From NCBI RefSeq assembly GCF_000739635.1, contig NZ_BATQ01000180.1:1-58323 (forward strand): a stretch of DNA of 58,323 nt, written 5' to 3'. A program made the position numbers and the translations under genes. Source of the stretch: Verrucomicrobium sp. BvORR034. Lineage in GTDB: Bacteria > Verrucomicrobiota > Verrucomicrobiia > Verrucomicrobiales > Verrucomicrobiaceae. The notes beneath the pieces were generated by a model. That model worked only from the letters and a program-made list of their open reading frames with translations, ran no database searches and was not told the DNA's origin. Below, piece by piece: positions 27,087-35,371 of this stretch (positions are counted from its first letter, which is position 1; the number at the start of each line of letters is the position of its first letter).

Positions 27087-27160
27087 AGTCATAACCCCCT
27101 CATCCTCAACACTGGTGAATTTTCCGTACGAAGTACGAAAAGAACGAAATGCACGAAATC
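27087..27160 (+). repeat. Dispersed repeat family 3, copy 2
   Basis: 74 bases nearly identical to 26526-26599. Its right end touches the stop codon of the gene ending at 27159, and the flanking GCGTTGATTTCGT on the minus strand matches the GCGTCGATTTCGT opening of the coding repeats near 23.2 kb. Confidence 0.9.
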
Positions 27161-27605
27161 AACGCATCTCCAGCCTGGCCGTGCCGGACCGGTACAATCC
27201 TCCCGGCAGCGACTCCAGAAACTGGGCTGCGTTCTGCGGATGATTCAGCCGCTGGGAGGCCCTGTACACCCTCGCCTCCTCTTCATGCCCTTTCTGCTCC
27301 ACGACGAGGACCGAGTCTCTATCCGGCCCCTCCGGATGAGCTCCGCAATCTTGAAACCTGAGCAGTACAGGTACTGGCGATTCTTCTCGTACTGCCCTCC
27401 GATCTTCTCCCCCAGCCACCCGCCATAACAGTTCCTCCATGTCCGGCGCCACCTTGGGATCTGTTGCCGATGCCTTCAGCACGGAGACCTCTGTTAGGTC
27501 CAGGCGCTTCTCCCTGGTCTGCCAATAGGCGAGCCCAGCGAGCAGGAGTGCTGCCGCGACGGCTCCCACGCAGGCCCATCGAAGTGTCTTCGTTGTTTTC
27601 GTCAT
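27159..27605 (-). CDS. Small membrane-anchored hypothetical protein
   Basis: About 148 residues from the ATG at 27605 (MTKTTKTLRWACVGAV); the frame is open to 27686. One N-terminal transmembrane helix (CVGAVAAALLLAGLAYW), then a soluble domain outside or in the periplasm with no recognised motif (PVLLRFQDCGAHPEGPDRDS, LVVEQKGHEEEARVYRASQR). Last gene of a minus-strand run with the NACHT protein upstream; its stop abuts a family-3 repeat. It may be an accessory of the defence-like operon or merely co-located. Confidence 0.55.
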   Translation of the reverse strand: MTKTTKTLRWACVGAVAAALLLAGLAYWQTREKRLDLTEVSVLKASATDPKVAPDMEELLWRVAGGEDRRAVREESPVPVLLRFQDCGAHPEGPDRDSVLVVEQKGHEEEARVYRASQRLNHPQNAAQFLESLPGGLYRSGTARLEMR

Positions 27606-27701
27606 CGGTGTGTTTCCTAATGCCTCCCCCAAGAGTGTGCCCGCCGAGGAATTCGCCGATCCTCTGTCATTGAACAGCAACTGCACCGCCCCATCCAGGA
27701 T

Positions 27702-28058
27702 TCAAATCCCCCTGGCCGAGATTCGAATCGACGCGCCAGGGAACAGTTGGCGAGCTTTCCTCGGGCTCAGGCGAACTCTGTTGAGCAGCAGCCCGGCATC
27801 CAACCAACTCTCGACAAACGGATCAACCAGTCCCGGCGGTAGCAACATCACGTTGTAGAGGATGGCACCACGGTCCACTCCCACCGACCACCCCTCCGCC
27901 ACTAGTTTCCTGGCCGCTTCGACCTCAACCAACCGCTCCTCAATTAGAAAATCGGAGTGCCTCAGCACCCCGCTCCTCACGACGTAGATGATGACGCAGC
28001 AAAGCACTCCGCAGAAGAATCCTGAGAGGTAGAGACCAAGATGGAAGACGCTGGTCAT
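27702..28058 (-). CDS. Small membrane protein, hypothetical
   Basis: About 118 residues from the ATG at 28058 (MTSVFHLGLYLSGFFCG); the frame is open to 28094. One N-terminal transmembrane helix (LYLSGFFCGVLCCVIIYVV), then a soluble part with VEAARKLVAEGWSVGVDRGA, LPPGLVDPFVESWLDAGLLL and a basic C-terminus. Not recognised. It follows the helical-repeat gene after 46 bases and precedes another single-pass membrane protein, so the four genes from 33017 to 27159 form one leftward run. Confidence 0.55.
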   Translation of the reverse strand: MTSVFHLGLYLSGFFCGVLCCVIIYVVRSGVLRHSDFLIEERLVEVEAARKLVAEGWSVGVDRGAILYNVMLLPPGLVDPFVESWLDAGLLLNRVRLSPRKARQLFPGASIRISARGI

Positions 28059-28104
28059 GAGGCGAGCTGCATCACTAAGCCACACATACAACAAATTCCT
28101 CCGA

Positions 28105-28803
28105 CTAGCCGAGCACGTATTGTTTGCTTGTGCTTAGTAACTCCAATAAAGAAACCCTTAGGGATCGATACCTTCCTAGAAATAGATCGTATCCCACACA
28201 ACACCAGTTCCCTTTATCAATCTTACTCCAACACTGCTCCGCCCATTCCATAAGCTGATGTTCAGCATCCTCCAACCCACTGCCTCGAATGAGCCAAGGC
28301 AGCGTAATCCATTCATCAGTGGATTCGGTACGCGTAAGCTCTTCAATCAACAGTCTCGTCAATCTAACGTCCTGAAAGCAACGACGCAAGATGAACCAAC
28401 GCACGTCGCTGTGAAAGTATCTTCTGCTTGCTTCACTTTGTAGCTTTAGCCACTGTCGCAACCAGATAACAAACTCCTCTGGCTCAGAATACATTGCCAC
28501 CAGAAGCTCATATCTTTCGGCCCCGTCGTCTGGACTATTTTTGACCTCGCTCCACAACTTCTTTAGAACATCTGAAGTCGGCCATCCTCGAGCAAGTGTT
28601 ACCATCGCAGTGTGCGCCCCCCACTCTCCGCCTATGACGAAAGTTTCCAACTCCTTTTGAATGCTCGCATTGATTGCCCCATATTTTGCCAGCACGCGAC
28701 TCGCTTCGTGCGCATCAAGAGAATTCTCCGATGAACTGCCCTCTCGAAGCCCCATCGCCTTGAAACAGGCCTCAATCCATCCCGGCGTTTGCTCCTCCGC
28801 CAT
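28105..28803 (-). CDS. HEAT-like helical-repeat protein, partner of the NACHT protein
   Basis: 232 residues, entirely alpha-helical in appearance and Trp/Leu-rich. It starts 5 bases after the stop of the NACHT gene and so is almost certainly co-transcribed and translationally linked. A segment TAMVTLARGWPTSDVLKKLW matches the 'ARGW..D..V...L' helical repeat seen several times in the C-terminal half of the NACHT protein (AVKGWALDAELKQKVIDSL, AIKGFPGDDDVASALAL). This repeat type is familiar from HEAT-like sensor regions of bacterial NACHT proteins. Inference: a split-off sensor piece, regulator or immunity-type partner. No enzymatic motif seen. The DNA is clearly more AT-rich than the host background. 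Confidence 0.65.
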   Translation of the reverse strand: MAEEQTPGWIEACFKAMGLREGSSSENSLDAHEASRVLAKYGAINASIQKELETFVIGGEWGAHTAMVTLARGWPTSDVLKKLWSEVKNSPDDGAERYELLVAMYSEPEEFVIWLRQWLKLQSEASRRYFHSDVRWFILRRCFQDVRLTRLLIEELTRTESTDEWITLPWLIRGSGLEDAEHQLMEWAEQCWSKIDKGNWCCVGYDLFLGRYRSLRVSLLELLSTSKQYVLG

Positions 28804-28808
28804 ACAGG

Positions 28809-31800
28809 TTAAATCCCCCCCCTCTTGAGAGCATTCTCGCTGCGCGCATTAATTTCCGAGACTAGGTCTTTTTTTCCTAAGTCGCGCGCAACTCTTCGCA
28901 ACCCTTCAAGGTCGTCCTCGTCTCCAAACCAAGTCCATAGCCTATCTCCGAATCTAGCGGCCAAACGCTGCCAGTTCATCACCATATACTGCACCAATTC
29001 GGGACGCTCATCGGATTGGTAAGGGGAAATGTGCATTCCGCGACCGATGCGCCTATTCCAAACCTGATCCAGTTTGTCAATATCTCCAAGTGCCATAAGC
29101 CCTGCAATACCCGCCTTGTTCCGCTCGTCCATCTCAGGCCCCAGCACCACCGCTTCTTCTTCAAAGTAGTCTGCAAGTTGTCCGAGTTCCTTGGATCCAG
29201 CAATCATTGCCTCGGCAATTGCTATTGCACCGACCACCTTTGGGTTCTCTGATGACTCACCTTTGAATGCTTCCGCTACCCGGCGAAAATTGGGATCAAA
29301 AATTGCTCTTTGACGACACTGGTGCGCAATTTGCAGCCGCAGCACGTCAGGAAGACATCGACTCAGTCCCAGCGCCCGGTCCATAAGCATAGGATCATCC
29401 TTACAAGAGTGCATGATCGCACTCCACGGACAATCTACGCGATCCACGATCTCTTTGGCCGAGTCCCTAACTCTTGGATGATCTCCGAAGTGTCTAATAA
29501 GGCTACCTAACATGTATCGCGCGTTGACCGCGTTGTTTTCGCTTCCAATCCAACCGAATGCTGCATCAACAACCTCATCGTCGAACTCCTTCATCCGCAT
29601 GGTCGCTAAAGCATCCAAAATGGCTTTCCCAATTGGAAACCGTTCCAACCCGATCTGGTTCTTCAAGGCATCGATTAACTTTTGCCTCCCGCAGGCCTTG
29701 TCGCCTTCAGTGGTAGCCATGACAATGGCAAATACTCGCATCAATGACTCATCTTCCGCTATTTTTCCTAACACTGTGGCCACAATCCCATCAGTCTCAC
29801 CCCAGACGCAGAGGAGAGTTCTGGCGGCATCTGCCGCCCTTGAGTCTTTTGACGTTACCCAGCTTGCAAGAACTTGCTTCGACGCCTCTGTTTTTAACAA
29901 TCCCGCTGCTAAAGCACATGTCCTACTGTGGTGTTCCAGATTGCGATTCAAGTAGGCTTGGCATGCCTGTGCCAAACTTGGATGACCTGAAAAACCGCGA
30001 AGGAATTCATCAGTTTTCACCGAATGGTCGAACTCAGGGTAGCCCCTACCAAATTCAAGCGCTAGAGCACTCGCCACGTCGTCATCCCCCGGGAAACCTT
30101 TGATTGCGATTCTAATCGCTACACTTCTTCGAAACGCTTTTTCCGGATTGCGAGAGATCGCAAGGCTATCTATAACTTTCTGTTTCAATTCAGCGTCCAG
30201 CGCCCATCCTTTCACAGCAGCTTCTACAATCACGTCATCCAGATAATATGTATCGCTATTCTCTAAAAGCTGACGTTTCGCATGTAAGTCATGCAATTCT
30301 GCATTCACCATTCCGAGCACCGAAGGTAGAATAATTTCCGGCATCCGAGATTCCACTCCGGTTCGGAACACTTCGACAGCCTCTTTGTGGCTGCTCCACC
30401 CATATGCCAAGCATAGGATTTTAGCTCCCAGCACTTCAGTGGATGAAGGTTCTGCCAATTGTTCAACAATCTTTTGCCTCCATTTCACACAGCCTTCGCA
30501 GTGACGTGCAAATAGTCTAGCTGCGCTAATCCGAATGAAGATAGACTCGTGATTCACAAATCGCCAAAGTGCCTCATCAACGCCGTCGCCATCTGACCAC
30601 TCGGCCAGTTCGTCATAGATGTAAATGTCTGATGGCTTTGGCACCCAGTGGCGCATGCGCTCCAAAAGCAAGTTGTAGGCAATTGTCCCCGACTGGGCAG
30701 ACAAAGCCCTGCTTAGAAGAGATTCTCGAAGAGGCATCCATGTGCCCGATTCGATTTCGTCCAAAACGGATTCGACAATCTCCTTTTTCAAAGCTGGAGA
30801 CATTTTTACTTGGGAAAACACCACCTCAGCGGTGAGCACCTTTGAATAGAACTCATCTCGCCATTTGGTTTTTGGATGCTTCAAAGCTCGCACCATTTGG
30901 TCCGTTTCAGTGACCCGCACGTTTCTCTGTATGAGAAAAAGCAACACCTGATGCCAAACAGGGTTGCTTGCATGTGTCGAACAATGCTGAATTTGCACCT
31001 CTATCGGAAGGCCTGAAAGGTACTCCGCCGAAAGCAACTCTTGAAATATTCTATGCACAAACTGCACATCTCCTCCTGGAGAAGCTTCAGCAAGCACCCC
31101 GATTATCTGGTCTGATATCGGAAGCATCTTTCGGGCTTGTTCCCGGGCATCATGAAGGGACATTCCTTCGACCAATTGAAAATATTCTGAGAAACACTTT
31201 TCCGCCTGCGTCCGCTCCAGAGAGAATCCATCCTGAGAAGAATGAATAGTCCACGCAAGACAGGCTAGAGCGCCTCGGCGTACAGGAGAAGAGATTGCAT
31301 TGAATGCCGAGTTAGGCGCAGAAATCGCCACCCTCTTGCTGGGATGATTATCCAGAAGTTCTTTAAGGAGATCTTCGCAAGCAGACAATCGTGAGCCCGG
31401 AAGTATTTGATTCCGCACCCAGAGGGACATTATCCCAATCAACATCAATGGAATGCCTGATATTTCTCCTAAGGAACGCTCAGACCGAAGCTGATGACTG
31501 AACTTTTCAGCTTCAATCTCAATTGCATGATGACTAACCTCTTGACGAATCAATCGGAGGATCTTGATCGCAAGCTCGCTTTGTTGATCTACCGAAAGTG
31601 AGCGCAAGCTCCCCTGTCTCCAGACACCCGACAGGCCGTCCAACCTTTGATAGCCCAAAGGTCTAGCCGTGACAAAGCAACTGGTCGGATGTTGACTCAG
31701 GAAACCCTGCAGCGCCAATAGTGCTTCTCTAGCCCGATCAGCATCGGACCACTCATCCAACCCATCAATCAGAAGCAACAATCGCTCATCAGCTATGGCC

Positions 31801-33017
31801 TGCCTGAAGAGTTGCTCAAGTTCACTATCGCCACCGTACTTTCTCAACCAAGCAACTCCAGCATTTGCAAGTGAGTCTCCCGCAGATATACGAGCGCTTA
31901 CAAATGCGAATGGCAGCCAAACAGGAAGACGATCTCCGAATTGCCTGGCGATTGCGCGCAACTGTGGCCGCTCAGAGAGGAGATCAAGGGCAACAATGCG
32001 CAAGAGCGAGCTTTTCCCAGACCCTGGATCACCAAGAATTACTCCTCGATTGGTGCTGGCGATAAATGACTCTGCGTCCATTTCTACCAGCCCTTCGGAA
32101 GCAACTGTCTGCCTTGTAGCGAGTAGGTCAGATTTGCTTTCCTCCGAACTATCTTTCCAATCTTTATTTTCTCTGTTAGAGCCTCGCCCAGACTCTCCCA
32201 TAGAGTGAACACGACACGCTATGGTTGGCATAACCCATCGCTCAGCCAACGGAAGCACCGCCGAGTGATCAATCGAGTTCGCAAGAGATCTTGTGAGAAT
32301 TGAATCCGCTTGTTCAAACACCCCTGTGTAGAGCTTAAGTAGCTGAGATCGAAATCGAGAGACCTCAGATGGATCCAAACTAGACCTGAGTTTTTCAGCG
32401 ACCTCCTTGCCGCAACACGCCTCAACCCAGTGTCGCCCAAAGAAACTACAGACTATTTCAGGATGATTGACCAACAATGTAGTCAACTGAACACACCCCT
32501 TCAATTCGAACTCTATCCCATGCTTACGAAGAGCATCGGCAGCCGCAATTTCTGCATCAGCCAGTTGCGTCGGCTCCGTTTTAGCTGACGTCACGATGAC
32601 AAATCGATCGGTTCTCTCAACCAATCCCCCATCTAGAAATGCTCTTACTGCACCGTCAATGTCGGCAGGCCCAAATGACTTGTAACGCTTGCACTGCCAC
32701 ACTTCCATTTTTGATCTACCTGCAAACCTTGCATAGAGATCTATACCTTCCTGTTTTTGGCCCGGAACGCCATATTCTTGGCAGTGTATGGTGTCCGTTG
32801 ATGCGGCGAGAAGCCTGACTGACAGCCTTTGTAGATTTTCGAATGACAGAGCACCTAACGGAAGTTCGTGAGCTTGCGGTGGCGCGACAGGTAAAGGGAT
32901 GGAATCTAGCTGACCAGGGACATAAAGACATGTAGGCAGCGGGGATCCTGGCAGCAGCATGCCGAATTCATGCCCTTCCGATGGACAAGGGCAATCACAT
33001 TTTTTTCGAAGACGCAC
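28809..33017 (-). CDS. Mrr-like nuclease / NACHT NTPase / HEAT-repeat protein (candidate anti-phage STAND protein)
   Basis: 1402 residues. Residues about 55-200 form a restriction-endonuclease-like (Mrr, PD-(D/E)xK) domain: FENLQRLSVRLL, GID at 91-93 and EVWQCKRY at 105-112, giving the D...QxK catalytic set D93, Q108, K110. Residues about 318-600 are a NACHT NTPase with Walker A GDPGSGKSS (329-337) and Walker B LLLLIDGLDEW (413-423). The remaining 800 residues are helical, HEAT-like repeats, the usual target-sensing region. Architecture and length resemble bacterial STAND/NACHT defence proteins such as Avs4 and bNACHT types. Expected action: the NTPase oligomerises on sensing a phage product and activates DNA cleavage. 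The start at 33017 is a GTG; an ATG at 32960 is equally plausible. Codon use and base composition mark it as acquired. Confidence 0.85.
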   Translation of the reverse strand: MRLRKKCDCPCPSEGHEFGMLLPGSPLPTCLYVPGQLDSIPLPVAPPQAHELPLGALSFENLQRLSVRLLAASTDTIHCQEYGVPGQKQEGIDLYARFAGRSKMEVWQCKRYKSFGPADIDGAVRAFLDGGLVERTDRFVIVTSAKTEPTQLADAEIAAADALRKHGIEFELKGCVQLTTLLVNHPEIVCSFFGRHWVEACCGKEVAEKLRSSLDPSEVSRFRSQLLKLYTGVFEQADSILTRSLANSIDHSAVLPLAERWVMPTIACRVHSMGESGRGSNRENKDWKDSSEESKSDLLATRQTVASEGLVEMDAESFIASTNRGVILGDPGSGKSSLLRIVALDLLSERPQLRAIARQFGDRLPVWLPFAFVSARISAGDSLANAGVAWLRKYGGDSELEQLFRQAIADERLLLLIDGLDEWSDADRAREALLALQGFLSQHPTSCFVTARPLGYQRLDGLSGVWRQGSLRSLSVDQQSELAIKILRLIRQEVSHHAIEIEAEKFSHQLRSERSLGEISGIPLMLIGIMSLWVRNQILPGSRLSACEDLLKELLDNHPSKRVAISAPNSAFNAISSPVRRGALACLAWTIHSSQDGFSLERTQAEKCFSEYFQLVEGMSLHDAREQARKMLPISDQIIGVLAEASPGGDVQFVHRIFQELLSAEYLSGLPIEVQIQHCSTHASNPVWHQVLLFLIQRNVRVTETDQMVRALKHPKTKWRDEFYSKVLTAEVVFSQVKMSPALKKEIVESVLDEIESGTWMPLRESLLSRALSAQSGTIAYNLLLERMRHWVPKPSDIYIYDELAEWSDGDGVDEALWRFVNHESIFIRISAARLFARHCEGCVKWRQKIVEQLAEPSSTEVLGAKILCLAYGWSSHKEAVEVFRTGVESRMPEIILPSVLGMVNAELHDLHAKRQLLENSDTYYLDDVIVEAAVKGWALDAELKQKVIDSLAISRNPEKAFRRSVAIRIAIKGFPGDDDVASALALEFGRGYPEFDHSVKTDEFLRGFSGHPSLAQACQAYLNRNLEHHSRTCALAAGLLKTEASKQVLASWVTSKDSRAADAARTLLCVWGETDGIVATVLGKIAEDESLMRVFAIVMATTEGDKACGRQKLIDALKNQIGLERFPIGKAILDALATMRMKEFDDEVVDAAFGWIGSENNAVNARYMLGSLIRHFGDHPRVRDSAKEIVDRVDCPWSAIMHSCKDDPMLMDRALGLSRCLPDVLRLQIAHQCRQRAIFDPNFRRVAEAFKGESSENPKVVGAIAIAEAMIAGSKELGQLADYFEEEAVVLGPEMDERNKAGIAGLMALGDIDKLDQVWNRRIGRGMHISPYQSDERPELVQYMVMNWQRLAARFGDRLWTWFGDEDDLEGLRRVARDLGKKDLVSEINARSENALKRGGI

Positions 33018-33124
33018 TGGATGCCGAAGTCACACTTTACCAATGTAGTCTTGGAGCCACGGTGAACTATTGTTCGCGGGTCAAAGAAACCGATTCTTCA
33101 ATGAGTTCGGTGCACTTGTGAAGG

Positions 33125-33152
33125 TGGAGGCGAGGGCGGGAATTGAACCCGC
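33125..33152 (-). other. tRNA 3'-end-like fragment, candidate attachment site
   Basis: Read on the minus strand: T-stem GCGGG, loop TTCAATT, stem CCCGC, then acceptor strand CCTCGCC, discriminator T, and CCA. This is a tRNA 3' end, and the T73 discriminator would suit a Cys or Gly tRNA. No matching 5' half exists between here and the integrase, so it is a fragment, as left at one end of an element integrated into a tRNA gene. It lies 112 bases upstream of the integrase. Confidence 0.6.
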
Positions 33153-33264
33153 GCTTCGCCAAGGGGTGTTTAAGCACGTCATATATCGTTCATTTTCAAC
33201 GAAACAAGATCACATTGAATCTAGTTGAACAAAGCTGATGTTGCCACTATGGTTGCCACTATTT

Positions 33265-34410
33265 ATGGCATCCCTACGTAGAAAGGAACGCTCCCCATTC
33301 TGGTTCGCCTGCTTCATTCTCCCGGACGGTCGGAGGGTTCAGCGGTCCACCAAAGAGACCCGTCGCAAGGTCGCTCAGACAATGGCCGACGAGTGGGAGG
33401 TGCTGGCCAAACAGAAGGCCAAGGCCAAGCAGGCGCATCAAGTCATCTCTGACATTTACAAAAGCGCTCACGGGGAAGACCTCCCATCTTCGACCACCCG
33501 GACCTTCCTGGAGGGCTGGCTGGCCCGCCGGAAGGGGGAAGTGAAGCCCGCCAGCTACTCCAACTACAGTGCCCGGGTTCGCGATTTCTTGAGGTGGCTG
33601 GGGAAAGGAGGCGACGACGCCATCGGGCAACTGGCCCAAAGCTCGTTCGTCAAATACAGAGACGACGTGGCCCAGAGGCTCAGCGTCACCACGGCGAACC
33701 AAGCCGTCAAACTGTTGCGCTCCATGTTCGAAGACGCCCGCCGGGATGGGTACCTGCCCGAGAATCCCGTTCGGGATGTTCGTCCGCTCAAGTCGGCCGA
33801 AGAGCGAGTCAAAAGGAGGCCCTTTACCATTTCAGAGCTGCAAGCTGTCCTGTCAGTGGCAGATGACGAATGGCGTTCAATGGTGTTGTTCGGAATTTAC
33901 ACCGGCCAACGCATTGCGGACCTGGCTCGTCTTCGGTGGGCAAATCTGGATCTCCTTCAAGGGGAGATCCGTCTCCAGACTGCCAAAACCGGCAGGGTCG
34001 TCATCATCCCTTTGGCTGAGCCCCTTCAGCGGCATATTGCCTCACTCACGGCTGGCGAGGCGGACGCCTTCATCCACCCCCGAGCAGCCAGCCACGTAAA
34101 GGTCGCCACGGGTCAGGCTGCGGCCCTTTCGCGTCAGTTCGGCGACATTCTGGCCGCGGCAGGTTTGCGGCAGGTTACCAGCCACGAAGCTCAGAAACAG
34201 GGTCGATCCGGACGACATGAAATCGCCCCGCTGTCATTCCACTCCCTTCGCCACACCGCTACGAGCCTGATGAAGAACGCCGGCGTGTCGCCAGCCATCG
34301 TTCAAGACATCATCGGGCACGACTCGGCAGAGATCTCCGCCCACTACACCCACGTGGACAGTCCCTCCAAACGAAAAGCCCTCAGCAGCCTCCCAGACCT
34401 CAATCCATGA
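33265..34410 (+). CDS. Tyrosine-type site-specific integrase
   Basis: About 381 residues from the ATG at 33265 (MASLRRKERSPFWFACFILP). An ATG at 33238 is in frame, but the nine extra residues come from a TTGCCACTAT direct repeat. N-terminal SAM-like core-binding domain (TFLEGWLARRKGEVKPASYS...), then the catalytic domain with Arg in TGQRIADLARLRW, Lys in TAKTGRVVIIPL, HxxR in SFHSLRHTATS, and IIGHDSAEISAHYTHVD carrying the His and the nucleophile Tyr. All key residues are present, so it should be active. It is next to a tRNA 3'-end fragment and heads a run of overlapping genes on the same strand. Confidence 0.92.
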   Translation: MASLRRKERSPFWFACFILPDGRRVQRSTKETRRKVAQTMADEWEVLAKQKAKAKQAHQVISDIYKSAHGEDLPSSTTRTFLEGWLARRKGEVKPASYSNYSARVRDFLRWLGKGGDDAIGQLAQSSFVKYRDDVAQRLSVTTANQAVKLLRSMFEDARRDGYLPENPVRDVRPLKSAEERVKRRPFTISELQAVLSVADDEWRSMVLFGIYTGQRIADLARLRWANLDLLQGEIRLQTAKTGRVVIIPLAEPLQRHIASLTAGEADAFIHPRAASHVKVATGQAAALSRQFGDILAAAGLRQVTSHEAQKQGRSGRHEIAPLSFHSLRHTATSLMKNAGVSPAIVQDIIGHDSAEISAHYTHVDSPSKRKALSSLPDLNP

Positions 34411-34958
34411 AGAAAAGTACCTCCCGGATGGTTGAGAAACCGCGACCACAGCTAGACACCGGGTACCCCGCTGTTGGCGAGCTCGCATTGCTAGCTGCCC
34501 AGTTGTTGGGTAAATCCGACGCTCTAGACGTGAATGCCGCTGCGGAGAAAGCGCTTTCCCTATGGCGGGCCTCAGCTATGGCCATCTACGCAGCCAAAGA
34601 AGCGGAGGTCAACTTTCCCGCTGTGGTCTACGAAGACTGGTACATCCAAGCGAAGAAGGCTGCAGACGACCGGTACATCTACCCGAGCACCGGCAAAACG
34701 TTGACCTTTAGGGAGGCGGCAAAGACCCTCTACGAAGAGGATGAGCCCAATTCCATGAAGCTGCTAGCAGCACTCGTCCGCAAGAATGGGCAAAAGGCCT
34801 CCCAACGGGTGACGGTCAACCAATTTCGATCGTGGGCAGTATGGCGGGAAGTCGAACGACTCGAAATCCAGGAAGCAACAAAGAGCAAATGGGGTCGGGA
34901 GATGGCTGCTAAACGAGAGGAAAAGAAAAAGACCAAGGTGAACAAAAATAAACTTTGA
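34407..34958 (+). CDS. Hypothetical protein of the integrative element
   Basis: 183 residues. Its ATG overlaps the integrase stop (ATGA), so translation is coupled. Not recognised. It has a helical N-terminal half (VGELALLAAQLLGKSDALDV, AAAEKALSLWRASA), a central YPSTGKTLTFREAAKTLY segment and a very Lys-rich C-terminus (KREEKKKTKVNKNKL), which suggests nucleic-acid binding. Coupled to both neighbours, so probably specific to the element. Confidence 0.7.
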   Translation: MKKSTSRMVEKPRPQLDTGYPAVGELALLAAQLLGKSDALDVNAAAEKALSLWRASAMAIYAAKEAEVNFPAVVYEDWYIQAKKAADDRYIYPSTGKTLTFREAAKTLYEEDEPNSMKLLAALVRKNGQKASQRVTVNQFRSWAVWREVERLEIQEATKSKWGREMAAKREEKKKTKVNKNKL

Positions 34959-35069
34959 CGACAAGAATCTCTCCCCCTCAACGCGCAAAGAACGGGAACA
35001 GACGACTCCAGCAACGGCTCCACAACGAAATATCGACTGCGTCCAACGACAACCCAACGGGAAGTCAGT

Positions 35070-35339
35070 TTGCTACCGTGGTTCGTGAACACGGTTCAAG
35101 ACAACTCCAAACTCTCCACCGACGCCCTCCCAGAGTGGGCAAGGCCCACAGACATCACCCGTCTCTTTGGAATCAAGCGAGGTACGCTTTGGGCGCTCAT
35201 GTCCTCAGGCGACATTCGCAGCGTGTCGCTACGGAAGAAGCATCAGCTCAAGGGCACACGTCTTGTGAATATGCAGTCCGTTCGCGACTTCATTGAGGCC
35301 CAGACGCCCGGCAATGAGAAGCGCAGCGAGGGACTTTGA
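35070..35339 (+). CDS. Small helix-turn-helix protein, excisionase-like
   Basis: 89 residues from a TTG at 35070; a GTG at 35085 is an alternative, and the same frame stays open back to the previous gene's stop without an ATG. The core LPEWARPTDITRLFGIKRGT, then LWALMSSGDIRSVSLR, reads as a MerR/excisionase-type helix-turn-helix that recognises DNA sites, and GTRLVNMQSVRDFIEAQ completes the fold. Expected role: directionality factor or regulator of the element. Its stop overlaps the upstream TTG of the next gene. A competing ORF in another frame (34955-35296) has no such motif. Confidence 0.72.
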   Translation: MLPWFVNTVQDNSKLSTDALPEWARPTDITRLFGIKRGTLWALMSSGDIRSVSLRKKHQLKGTRLVNMQSVRDFIEAQTPGNEKRSEGL

Positions 35340-35371
35340 GGCTTCTAGACACGAACACTGCAACTTCACCC

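Larger units (their letters stand above)
26226..27158. other. Repeat-rich intergenic region
   Basis: About 930 bases holding at least six repeat copies (families 1, 2 and 3, each listed) and a GTCCCGCATGCGGGAC palindrome at 26865-26880. Short ORFs in it are shadows of the repeats. The segment 26226-26300 may contain the N-terminal membrane helix of a frameshifted upstream gene. Confidence 0.6.

Noticed and set aside
33125-33215. Complete tRNA gene on the minus strand
   Set aside because: Only the T-arm and acceptor 3' strand are present; the sequence upstream (33153-33215) has no matching 5' acceptor strand, D-arm or anticodon arm.
34955-35296. 113-residue plus-strand ORF from a TTG
   Set aside because: Overlaps the HTH gene in another frame; His/Arg/Gln-rich with no structure, whereas the other frame encodes a clear helix-turn-helix.
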